DNA from: JARRRL01 sp037380725
GTDB taxonomy: Bacteria; Pseudomonadota; Gammaproteobacteria; Pseudomonadales; JANQJO01
Length of the DNA stretch: 7,591 nucleotides
Assembly (NCBI GenBank): GCA_037380725.1
Contig: JARRRL010000137.1
Span: 1 to 7,591, forward strand
Reading direction: 5' to 3'
Position 1 is the stretch's first letter, and every line of letters begins with the position of its first letter. The notes beneath the pieces are model-generated. The model was given only the letters and a program-made list of their open reading frames with translations. It did no database searches and was not told the DNA's origin. Positions 1-6,451 of the stretch are shown here, piece after piece. The position numbers were made by a program, and so were the translations under genes.

Positions 1-472
1 CCAATGGCAACACCGTGGTTTCATCTGCTTCAGCTTTATCTGCTTCAGCGACGTCGTCATGCCCTTCCGCCAAGGTTTTTTCCGTCACGTTTTTTTCCGC
101 CACGTTTTTTTCCGATAAGGTTTTCGCGTACCAGGCTCGCTCCGATCGCACCTGCATCTCGAGGCGTTCTTGATCATCAGATATCATCGAAAACAACGGC
201 TTAAGCGACACTTCGGTCAAAACAGCAGGTATACGAACGGGCAACACCGCCAAATACGTCACGGGCTCCTCAATCATCAAGGGCAAAAAAACAAGCAGCA
301 CTAAACCAAACAGCACTAAGCCAATCAGCCTTTGCTTCAGCTTCACAGTGGTCTTCACATTCACTGTACTTGTCGTAGCTGGCGCAGCCGTGTTCTCATC
401 CAATACACTTTCGTCTAACGCATCAGCATCTAACGCATTGGCATCCAACGATTTCTCAGTCGCATCACTCAC
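1..472 (-). CDS. dedD: DedD-like SPOR-domain cell-division protein, N-terminal part (cut by window edge)
   Basis: An open frame of 157 codons runs from a GTG at 472 down to position 1 with no stop, so the gene continues outside the window. The start is chosen because AGGG (483-480) lies 7 bases upstream and overlaps the folC stop codon. Residues 1-43 are acidic and rich in Ala, Asp and Ser. KLKQRLIG at 44-51 leads into one membrane segment (about 49-65) and then LPLMIEEP, which matches the start of DedD proteins (Lys-Gln-Arg-Leu-(I/V)-Gly, then a hydrophobic helix ending in Leu-Pro). Residues 105-157 are charged, with repeated EKNVA-type pentapeptides, as in the low-complexity linker before a SPOR domain. 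The peptidoglycan-binding SPOR domain itself would lie beyond the edge. In this family the protein is an inner-membrane bitopic protein recruited to the septum. Position directly after folC supports the call. The long acidic extension before the membrane helix is unusual compared with E. coli DedD, where the helix is near the N-terminus. Confidence 0.75.
   Translation of the reverse strand, partial: MSDATEKSLDANALDADALDESVLDENTAAPATTSTVNVKTTVKLKQRLIGLVLFGLVLLVFLPLMIEEPVTYLAVLPVRIPAVLTEVSLKPLFSMISDDQERLEMQVRSERAWYAKTLSEKNVAEKNVTEKTLAEGHDDVAEADKAEADETTVLPL
67..126 (-). repeat. Four imperfect 15-bp tandem units inside dedD
   Basis: On the plus strand the units begin at 67, 82, 97 and 112, each starting CCG and ending in a T-run. 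The two middle units differ by a single base. Read on the minus strand they encode EKNVA, EKNVT and EKTLA, in frame, so copy-number change would lengthen or shorten the DedD linker without breaking the frame. Confidence 0.8.
415..459 (-). repeat. 15-bp tandem units in the acidic N-terminus of dedD
   Basis: Plus-strand units at 415-429 (CTAACGCATCAGCAT) and 430-444 (CTAACGCATTGGCAT) differ at two positions. A third, weaker unit follows at 445-459. They encode the in-frame LDADA/LDANA repeats of the cytoplasmic extension. Confidence 0.7.
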
Positions 473-478
473 AACAGA

Positions 479-512
479 GCCCTACCGTAAAAAAGGCCCT
501 ACTGTAAAAAAG
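479..512. repeat. 17-bp tandem duplication at the folC/dedD junction
   Basis: GCCCTACCGTAAAAAAG (479-495) is followed directly by GCCCTACTGTAAAAAAG (496-512), with one mismatch (C486 versus T503). Because 17 is not a multiple of three, the two copies are read in different frames on the minus strand. The upstream copy (496-512) gives the end of the conserved FFTVG motif of FolC. The downstream copy gives the folC TAG stop and the AGGG that serves dedD. Confidence 0.9.
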
Positions 513-1996
513 GACCCCCAAACCAACACCGTATCATCTGCCGAGCACCCAACCGTAACGCACTCGAACCACCTCGATTCCGGCTCCAACAACACCACAC
601 AATCTGCACCACGATCGCGCAAGTACTGCGCCACCACCGTGGGTGCCACACGCCGCTCTGTCGCCACATCCAGCAACACCCATCGCGATACCCACGGCAA
701 AACCGCATCAATCATCGCCTGCCACGGTTTATCCGCCATCACCGCAAACACGGAGACCACGGAACTCAGTCGCGCCGCACGTAGTTTCGACATAACCGCA
801 TCTATGTTGTGTGCCAAATCAAAAATCCAGTTACGGGTGCCATGTTCCATATCCGGTTGCGCGCACACAGAAAAACGCCCAAGCAATTGGGTCTCTTGAA
901 TCACCGTTGCCAGCTGCACCACAGGCAGCGCCGCCAAGGCTTGTGGGAATAGCAGCGCCATGGCCTGCAATGCAGCCGCCCACGCGGCTGGATGCAATTG
1001 GGCATAGCGTTTCACATTCGTCAAAGCGTCGCCCATCTCCATAGACGATGGAATAGACAATGGTATAGATGGCGGTATAGATGGCGGTATCGAGCAGGTC
1101 CACGTCTGTCCCGACGCATCACAACCGAAAAAACAACGTGTATGATCACGGTCATTGTCACGCCATCCAAAATCTTTCGCGTCGTACAAGCGCGCCACCG
1201 CACACGCAAGTGCAGCCATTTTTACCGTCGTGTCCACTGTCGCTGGCGCTTCCGCATCGACCCACAATGCAGGAACGCCTGAACGAAAAATGCCACACTT
1301 CTCACGCGCTATGGCCACCAAATCGGCGCCTAACCACTGATGATGATCGTGCGCAATGCGCGTAACGATCGACAAACTGGGAGTCAGCCAGTTCACCGCA
1401 TCTAAACGACCGCCCAGTCCAATTTCTAAAATCCAACACGCCACCGATTGATCCATCAAATACAAAAATGCGGCCAAGGTCGTGAACTCAAAAAACGTCA
1501 GATCAATGCGCTCAAAACTCGAACTCGGTTCCGCAGTCGCCGCCACCGAGACACTGACAGGCATTCGTTGCCCTTCTGGACAAGGACGATCAGGACACAA
1601 ACCGCAAGCCCAAGCGACACGCGCAAAATAAGGCCTCCACGCCGAAGCATCGGTCTCCACACCGTTCACCCGCAAACGCTCACCGAAATGCGTCAAATGT
1701 GGTGAGGTATAAGCCGCACAGGTAATCCCCGCCGATTGACACAATGCCTCCAAGGCCGCTACCGTCGATCCTTTCCCATTTGTACCCGCCACCGTAACCA
1801 CCTGTGCTGGCACCAACGATGGCGTCAATCCCAAACGACGCGCTACACGATCCAAGCGATCTAATCCCAGTTCTATTTCCGCTGGGTGCATCGCTTCAAT
1901 ATATGTCAACCACGTGGACACAGGCGCATCGACAGCTGGCGCTGCGCCCACTCCATCACCGGCATCCCCAGCACCACTGTTGGAAACTGTTGACAT
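482..1996 (-). CDS. folC: Bifunctional dihydrofolate synthase / folylpolyglutamate synthase
   Basis: FolC couples glutamate to dihydropteroate and adds further glutamates to folates in the cytoplasm, using ATP. Numbered from the Met at 1996 (504 aa), the Mur-ligase-type motifs appear in order: P-loop AGTNGKGS at 70-77 (Lys75), TSPHL at 97-101, FFEFTT around Glu170, LEIGLGGRLDAVN at 190-202, DHHQWLG at 217-223, REKCGIF with Lys233 at the usually carbamylated site, LGRF at 372-375, DLAHN at 393-397 and GSFFTVG at 494-500. The start at 1996 is preferred because GAGG lies 5 bases upstream. An ATG at 2017 would add seven residues (MVEYEAV) and cannot be excluded. The protein is longer than E. coli FolC (422 aa), because of an Ala/Gly-rich N-terminus, an insert near 131-159 with Cys131, Cys134 and Cys139, and a (SIPx)4 repeat at 302-318. 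All key residues are present, so it should be active. It probably shares a transcript with dedD. Confidence 0.95.
   Translation of the reverse strand: MSTVSNSGAGDAGDGVGAAPAVDAPVSTWLTYIEAMHPAEIELGLDRLDRVARRLGLTPSLVPAQVVTVAGTNGKGSTVAALEALCQSAGITCAAYTSPHLTHFGERLRVNGVETDASAWRPYFARVAWACGLCPDRPCPEGQRMPVSVSVAATAEPSSSFERIDLTFFEFTTLAAFLYLMDQSVACWILEIGLGGRLDAVNWLTPSLSIVTRIAHDHHQWLGADLVAIAREKCGIFRSGVPALWVDAEAPATVDTTVKMAALACAVARLYDAKDFGWRDNDRDHTRCFFGCDASGQTWTCSIPPSIPPSIPLSIPSSMEMGDALTNVKRYAQLHPAAWAAALQAMALLFPQALAALPVVQLATVIQETQLLGRFSVCAQPDMEHGTRNWIFDLAHNIDAVMSKLRAARLSSVVSVFAVMADKPWQAMIDAVLPWVSRWVLLDVATERRVAPTVVAQYLRDRGADCVVLLEPESRWFECVTVGCSADDTVLVWGSFFTVGPFLR
1041..1088 (-). repeat. Four 12-bp tandem units in folC encoding Ser-Ile-Pro repeats
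   Basis: Plus-strand units start at 1041, 1053, 1065 and 1077. The last two are identical (ATAGATGGCGGT) and the others differ from them by a few bases. On the minus strand they encode SIPP-SIPP-SIPL-SIPS in frame, at about residues 302-318 of FolC. They lie between the EKCGIF motif and the C-terminal domain, where a variable linker is tolerated. Confidence 0.9.
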
Positions 1997-2216
1997 CACC
2001 GCCTCGTATTCAACCATTGTGAACCACTCTCATCTCGACACTCATATCGTAATGCTGGCCTTTTTTCACACTTTTTCACAGACACAACCACACAGAACAA
2101 CCTCCAATCAACTTCAAGGCCCTCTTCGGGAACGAAGTCATGAAATATCGATCACACAATGCAAAAAATCGCTCATACTAACAGCTTGCATCAAATCTGA
2201 AAACGAGAATAACATC

Positions 2217-2244
2217 GTTAAAAAATGACGGTTAAAAATTGACA
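2217..2244 (+). repeat. 14-bp-period direct repeat upstream of aceA
   Basis: GTTAAAAAATGACG (2217-2230) is followed directly by GTTAAAAATTGACA (2231-2244), matching at 12 of 14 positions. The second copy ends in a perfect TTGACA (2239-2244), but no good -10 lies 16-18 bases further on. The repeat may therefore be a binding site for a regulator of aceA rather than a promoter core. The rest of the divergent intergenic region (2018-2281) is AT-rich and shows only a short 5-bp hairpin at 2124-2137 (CTTCG-GGAA-CGAAG). Confidence 0.45.
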
Positions 2245-2270
2245 CCACCCAAAACGCGTTCACAGTTTAC

Positions 2271-2275
2271 AGGAG
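2271..2275 (+). promoter_or_regulatory. Ribosome-binding site of aceA
   Basis: AGGAG, 6 bases before the ATG at 2282, is the strongest Shine-Dalgarno match among the genes in the window. It fixes the aceA start and gives AceA an N-terminal extension of about 14 residues relative to E. coli. Confidence 0.8.
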
Positions 2276-2281
2276 TTTAGG

Positions 2282-3631
2282 ATGACCAAGCCAACACCTT
2301 CCATCACCACTGCTCATCACCACACCAACAATTATGACGCTAACGAAGAAATAGCCCAGTTAAAACATGAATGGCAAACCGATCCGCGTTGGTCACAGGT
2401 TAAACGCCCTTACACGGCAGAGGAAGTGGTTGCCTTGCGTGGCTCCATTAAGATTCCGTATCAACTGGCCCATCAAGGTGCATGCAAACTGTGGAACTTG
2501 ATTCACGGTGATGCCGAAAAAGGCTACATCAACAGCCTGGGCGCCTTGACCGGCGGACAAGCTGTACAACAAGTTAAAGCAGGAATTCAAGCCATTTATT
2601 TGTCCGGTTGGCAAGTCGCAGCGGACAACAATCTTGCCTGTTCCATGTATCCGGACCAATCCCTCTATCCAGCCAACTCCGTGCCTGCAGTGGTACAACG
2701 CATCAACAACGCTTTTCAGCGTGCCGATCAAATACAATGGCAAAAAGGGATTCGCCCAGACAATGACACGTACATCGACTACTACGCCCCCATCATTGCT
2801 GACGCTGAAGCCGGTTTTGGCGGTGTGCTCAACGCCTACGAGCTGATGCAAGCCATGATCAAGGCTGGCGCAGCGGGCGTGCATTACGAAGATCAATTGG
2901 CTTCCGTAAAAAAATGTGGCCACATGGGTGGCAAAGTGCTCGTCCCCACCCAAGAAGCCATACAAAAATTAATATCCGCGCGTTTAGCCGCCGACGTCAT
3001 GGGCGTTCCGACCGTATTGCTAGCGCGCACCGACGCCAATGCAGCGGATTTACTCACCTCGGACTGCGACGAATACGACAAACCTTTTTTAACCGGAACA
3101 CGTACTCATGATGGCTTTTTCCGGGTGAAAGCTGGCCTGGATCAAGCCATTGCCCGCGGATTGGCCTACGCCCCTTATGCAGACTTACTGTGGTGCGAAA
3201 CCGCCACACCGGACTTGAACGAAGCCCAACGCTTTGCAGATGCCATTCACGCACAATTCCCCGAGCAACTGCTTGCCTACAATTGTTCGCCCTCTTTTAA
3301 TTGGCGAAAAAATTTGGACGACGCCACCATTGCTAAATTTCAACGCGAATTGAGCGCAATGGGTTACAAATACCAGTTCATTACCCTCGCCGGCATTCAC
3401 AATATGTGGTTTAACATGTTCGACTTGGCTTACCATTACGCCCGCGAAGACATGAGCGCTTACGTCGCCCTGCAAGATAAAGAATTTGCCAGCACAGACC
3501 GGGGCTACAGCTTCGTGTCGCACCAACAAGAAGTCGGCACCGGCTATTTCGATGCCATTACCAATACCATTCAAGGCGGCAGCTCATCGGTAACAGCACT
3601 AACGGGCTCCACAGAAGCAGATCAATTCTAG
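2282..3631 (+). CDS. aceA: Isocitrate lyase
   Basis: AceA cleaves isocitrate to succinate and glyoxylate, the first step of the glyoxylate shunt, allowing growth on acetate or fatty acids. The 449-residue product is collinear with the 434-residue E. coli enzyme through to the final TGSTEADQF; the extra length is mainly at the N-terminus (a His/Thr-rich stretch, residues 1-15). Visible landmarks are GYINSLGALTGG at 81-92, SGWQVAADNN at 108-117, ADAEAGFGG at 173-181, the catalytic signature KKCGHMGGK at 210-218 (Cys212 as general acid/base, His214), WCET at 304-307, NCSPSFNW at 334-341 and TLAGIHNMWFNMFDLA from 368. All catalytic residues are intact. The start is fixed by AGGAG 6 bases upstream. 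The gene stands alone: malate synthase (aceB/glcB) and isocitrate dehydrogenase kinase (aceK) are not in the window. It is transcribed away from folC and is followed by a stem-loop. Confidence 0.97.
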   Translation: MTKPTPSITTAHHHTNNYDANEEIAQLKHEWQTDPRWSQVKRPYTAEEVVALRGSIKIPYQLAHQGACKLWNLIHGDAEKGYINSLGALTGGQAVQQVKAGIQAIYLSGWQVAADNNLACSMYPDQSLYPANSVPAVVQRINNAFQRADQIQWQKGIRPDNDTYIDYYAPIIADAEAGFGGVLNAYELMQAMIKAGAAGVHYEDQLASVKKCGHMGGKVLVPTQEAIQKLISARLAADVMGVPTVLLARTDANAADLLTSDCDEYDKPFLTGTRTHDGFFRVKAGLDQAIARGLAYAPYADLLWCETATPDLNEAQRFADAIHAQFPEQLLAYNCSPSFNWRKNLDDATIAKFQRELSAMGYKYQFITLAGIHNMWFNMFDLAYHYAREDMSAYVALQDKEFASTDRGYSFVSHQQEVGTGYFDAITNTIQGGSSSVTALTGSTEADQF

Positions 3632-3640
3632 CCCAATGCC

Positions 3641-3688
3641 CAACACCGCTTCGTTGGCAGTACAGGCCTGTCGACTGAAGCGGTGTTG
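3641..3688 (+). terminator. Stem-loop 3' of aceA, possible terminator or mRNA 3'-end structure
   Basis: CAACACCGCTTC (3641-3652) and GAAGCGGTGTTG (3677-3688) are perfect 12-bp complementary arms around a 24-base loop. The loop holds a 10-bp palindrome, ACAGGCCTGT (3662-3671). It begins 10 bases after the aceA stop. The following bases are CAAAAAATTAC, not a T-run, so it is not a textbook intrinsic terminator in the plus direction. It may instead be a processing or stabilising end, or assist factor-dependent termination. Confidence 0.45.
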
Positions 3689-3807
3689 CAAAAAATTACT
3701 AAATAAAGAGCTATCACACTGCAGCACAACTTTTCAACATCACACGCATGGCCTATGCTCAAACAAAGCGTAACAACAATACACTGACTGCACAAAGGGA
3801 TTTGGGT

Positions 3808-5100
3808 GTGATTTGGGCAACGTGGATCATCAACAAAATACGTTACCACTCCCCATCACAATCGCAACGAACGCGCACGCCAAAGGCACTACCAACAAGA
3901 CGACTCTCAAACAAGCACCGCATATTTCTGGCTGCTGTACTCACACTGGCTATCGAGCCCGCCTCGGCATTCCTGTACCCCTATGACTTTGGCAGCTTCG
4001 CCAATCAACCACGCAGCTTAATCTACAACGCGGGATTGCTGTTTAAATGCGAGCGATCCTCCGCCTACACGATGCGACTCCGATACAACGATTTTCAACC
4101 CGTGGGCCTGAGAAGCAGCGACAAACCATCGGACCCCACTGACGGCAACGCCATTGAATCCGAGGTGGGTTTCTGCCACAAACAATACCCCTGGCTCTCA
4201 CTGGGTCTGTTCGCCGCCATCAGCTCTTTTAATGGCAATCAATCCACCAAGTCTCTCAACAATCCCATTGTTTTTCCACTGCACAAGACGTATTTACCCG
4301 TGCTGTCCGGTGCCTTTTCCGTAAAAGTCATTGAAAACGTACACATCGGTTTTTCAGCGCAATTTTTTGAAACGCTGCACGTGGATACGCGCATTGAAAT
4401 CGCAGAAGAATTCCGAGCCATTATTAAAACCCAAATTGCTTTTGATTTTAACTGGAATGTTGGCGCTGCCTTTGAGACGCCATGGGGAATTGTCCACGGT
4501 GGATACCAACCAGCATTTGAAGCGGGTTTGGACGTTTCAGTCGTCACGCCTCTCAACTTAGAACAAGTGAATGCGCTGCCCATCAGCTTCACTTTGGATC
4601 TGATTTCATTAGAAGGCGCACTGGACTACCGCCCCGCCACCTGGCAAATCGGCTGGATTGGCCAAGTCCGGTCCCTGGATACTGAAGCAGGCATTTTAAT
4701 CAGTAAATGGGACGATCTCGGTGCTAAAATTTTTGTTCAACCCAGTGATCCATTGGGTATTTCGGATTTGCTCATCACACAAAACGAATTGAGATTCCGC
4801 ACAACCATTGACCCTTATTTGATCGTTCGCTATCCCTTATCAGATACCCTGACACTGCAAGGAGGATACGCGCACTTTGCATCCCCCATCATACAAGACA
4901 TTCCACGCCGACCAGCGGTATCGGGGGATATTCACAGCTTTAAACTAGGCGCTACACTGAAAACATATTTTCATCAAAAACCCATGTACCTGGAAGGCCA
5001 CCTCATTTATGGCATTATGCCACGCCAAGATATCTCTGGGGGCGGTCAACTATCAGGCAATTACTTCACCGGAAGAGTACAAGTTTCATTTCCTTTTTAG
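3808..5100 (+). CDS. Outer-membrane beta-barrel protein, probably FadL/TodX-like
   Basis: The frame is open from an ATG at 3748, but that codon has no ribosome-binding site. The GTG at 3808 has AGGG 8 bases upstream and is the last standard start codon before the signal peptide, so it is preferred (430 aa). Numbered from it, basic residues (RTRTPK, TRRLSNKHR) precede a hydrophobic core at 39-49 and a likely signal-peptidase site after PASA (51-54). The mature part is full of alternating strand-like segments and ends in Phe (QVSFPF), the usual beta-barrel assembly signal. The order of segments (LPVLSGAF at 163-170, IGFSAQFF at 180-187, WNVGAAF and HGGYQP near 216-235, ALDYRPATWQIGW near 271-283, GGYAHFASP near 352-360) resembles FadL/OmpP1/TodX transporters for long-chain fatty acids or aromatics. 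That is a resemblance seen by eye, not a database match. The usual FadL N-terminal plug motif is not recognisable, so another porin family is possible. Proximity to aceA would fit fatty-acid use but proves nothing. Confidence 0.75.
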   Translation: MIWATWIINKIRYHSPSQSQRTRTPKALPTRRLSNKHRIFLAAVLTLAIEPASAFLYPYDFGSFANQPRSLIYNAGLLFKCERSSAYTMRLRYNDFQPVGLRSSDKPSDPTDGNAIESEVGFCHKQYPWLSLGLFAAISSFNGNQSTKSLNNPIVFPLHKTYLPVLSGAFSVKVIENVHIGFSAQFFETLHVDTRIEIAEEFRAIIKTQIAFDFNWNVGAAFETPWGIVHGGYQPAFEAGLDVSVVTPLNLEQVNALPISFTLDLISLEGALDYRPATWQIGWIGQVRSLDTEAGILISKWDDLGAKIFVQPSDPLGISDLLITQNELRFRTTIDPYLIVRYPLSDTLTLQGGYAHFASPIIQDIPRRPAVSGDIHSFKLGATLKTYFHQKPMYLEGHLIYGIMPRQDISGGGQLSGNYFTGRVQVSFPF

Positions 5101-5103
5101 CGT

Positions 5104-5143
5104 GTTAATAAAAATTATTTTTTATTAACAATTAATAATTGTT
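5104..5143 (+). terminator. AT-rich hairpin pair after the barrel gene
   Basis: GTTAATAAAAA (5104-5114) and TTTTTATTAAC (5119-5129) form a perfect 11-bp stem with a TTAT loop, starting 3 bases after the stop at 5100. A second inverted repeat, AACAATTA (5127-5134) and TAATTGTT (5136-5143), shares three bases with it, so the two hairpins exclude each other. Stability is low because the first stem has only two G-C pairs. It could end the barrel transcript or act as a DNA site. The remaining bases to about 5356 are AT-rich, with no convincing promoter seen. Confidence 0.35.
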
Positions 5144-5377
5144 GTACAAAGACAGCTCATCATTAAACATGCTTAACACATTCATCACAAAACCGAAGTT
5201 ATACCCATCTCATCGGCAGTGAAAAACAGACAATAATCATACATATAAAAAAATTATCACGTATTGAAGCATCATGCACTGGACAAATCCATCACGAAAC
5301 TGTTTGTATAAGTAAAAAGGCCCTGCTTCTTCGAAATAACGAGTGAGAATCAGACTTTGACTGTGAGTGAACACACT

Positions 5378-6328
5378 ATGCACGAACAGACAAACGCCCA
5401 AACAGAGACCATCACGCAGAGTCCGCACGCGGTATTCATGGTGCGACCTCATCACTTCTTTCCCAATGAAGAAACCGCCGTGGATAACGCTTTTCAAACC
5501 AGCGCACCCACTGACAAAGCCGGAGAAATCGCCCTCAAGGCACAGTATGAATTCGATTCAATGGTCAACATTCTCCACAAAGCAGGCGTGTCGGTGACCG
5601 TTTTCGACGATACCCCTACACCTCGCAAAGACGATGCCGTATTCCCGAACAATTGGATTTCGACACACCCCAATGGCACGATACTGTTGTACCCCATGCG
5701 CGCGCTGAAACGTCGAACTGAACGACGCGAAGATATTGTGACTTTTCTCCGCACGCACTATCAGGTGAGTCGGCTTGTTGTTTTATCTTATTTTGAAACG
5801 CAAGCGGTTTTTTTAGAAGGAACTGGTGCCTTAGTAATCGATTATCAAAATGCACTCGCTTATGTGAGCTTATCCCAACGTGCACACCGCGCTGCACTCG
5901 AACGAGCATGTGAAAGCGCCGAACTCACGCCCATTGTTTTTCACGCCACAGACAAATCTCGCACACCCATCTACCACACCAATGTTATGATGAGCATTGG
6001 TACTCACTTTGCCGCCGTGTGCCTGGACAGTATCAGCGATGAGGTAGAACGACAGCGCGTAGTGACCGCACTCATGGCCACAAAAAAGCGTATTATCAAT
6101 CTCAGTTTGCCTCAAATTGACCGATTTGCCGGGAACATACTGGAGCTTTTCGGGAGCAAAGGTCCGGTGATCGTCTTATCACACAGCGCATTACGGGCCT
6201 TAACGCTCACGCAGAAAAAACAATTGGAACTCCACGCCGCGCTCTGTCCCATTCAGGTTCCCACCATTGAAATGGGCGGCGGTAGCGTACGATGCATGAT
6301 CGCTGGAATCCATTTGTTTCATCGTTGA
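5378..6328 (+). CDS. ctlX: CtlX-type citrulline hydrolase / arginine deiminase-related protein
   Basis: The product belongs to the guanidino-group-modifying (DDAH / arginine deiminase) superfamily and most resembles CtlX, the hydrolase of bacterial citrulline-use clusters. Numbered from the ATG at 5378 (316 aa), the family pattern is clear: MVRPHHFFPNEETAVDNAFQ at 21-40, DDAVFPNNWISTHPNG at 85-100, LYPMRALKRRTERRED at about 104-119, EGTGALVID from Glu147, the catalytic His in YHTNVMM (His200), and the nucleophilic Cys306 in GGGSVRCM near the C-terminus. These give the Cys/His/acidic active site, so the enzyme should be functional. It has no signal peptide and should be cytoplasmic. TTG (5357) and GTG (5363) are possible earlier in-frame starts; none of the three has a clear ribosome-binding site, so the ATG is the conservative choice. 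No other arginine or citrulline gene is nearby. Substrate specificity (citrulline, a methylated arginine or another ureido/guanidino compound) cannot be read from the sequence. Confidence 0.85.
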   Translation: MHEQTNAQTETITQSPHAVFMVRPHHFFPNEETAVDNAFQTSAPTDKAGEIALKAQYEFDSMVNILHKAGVSVTVFDDTPTPRKDDAVFPNNWISTHPNGTILLYPMRALKRRTERREDIVTFLRTHYQVSRLVVLSYFETQAVFLEGTGALVIDYQNALAYVSLSQRAHRAALERACESAELTPIVFHATDKSRTPIYHTNVMMSIGTHFAAVCLDSISDEVERQRVVTALMATKKRIINLSLPQIDRFAGNILELFGSKGPVIVLSHSALRALTLTQKKQLELHAALCPIQVPTIEMGGGSVRCMIAGIHLFHR

Positions 6329-6338
6329 TTGCAAATGA

Positions 6339-6367
6339 TTCACTTTTAAACTGTGTACTTTTATACT
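6339..6367 (+). promoter_or_regulatory. Candidate sigma70 promoter of cysZ
   Basis: TTCACT (6339-6344, 4 of 6 to TTGACA) and TATACT (6362-6367, 5 of 6 to TATAAT) are separated by the ideal 17 bases. They lie just after the ctlX stop at 6328 and would give a leader of roughly 75-80 bases before the cysZ ATG. If real, cysZ is transcribed independently of ctlX. Confidence 0.4.
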
Positions 6368-6451
6368 GTGCGCAGACGCCCACACTTGCAAGCAACGCTC
6401 AAAACCATAAATCAGGCCAAAAAGAGAACAAAAACCACTGGAACTGTAACC

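Noticed and set aside
348..899. Plus-strand 183-codon open frame overlapping dedD and folC
   Set aside because: It is antisense to two well-supported genes, has a Ser/Thr-rich composition typical of a shadow frame, and has no recognisable domain.
2124..2137. Short hairpin CTTCG-GGAA-CGAAG in the folC-aceA intergenic region
   Set aside because: Only 5 bp of stem and no T-run; expected by chance at this length.
2018..2228. Possible small plus-strand gene upstream of aceA (frame ending at 2228)
   Set aside because: Its start lies inside folC at 1914, there is no ribosome-binding site, and the peptide shows no motif or membrane segment.
2393..2965. Minus-strand 190-codon open frame inside aceA
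   Set aside because: aceA is unambiguous on the other strand; the antisense frame shows no family motif.
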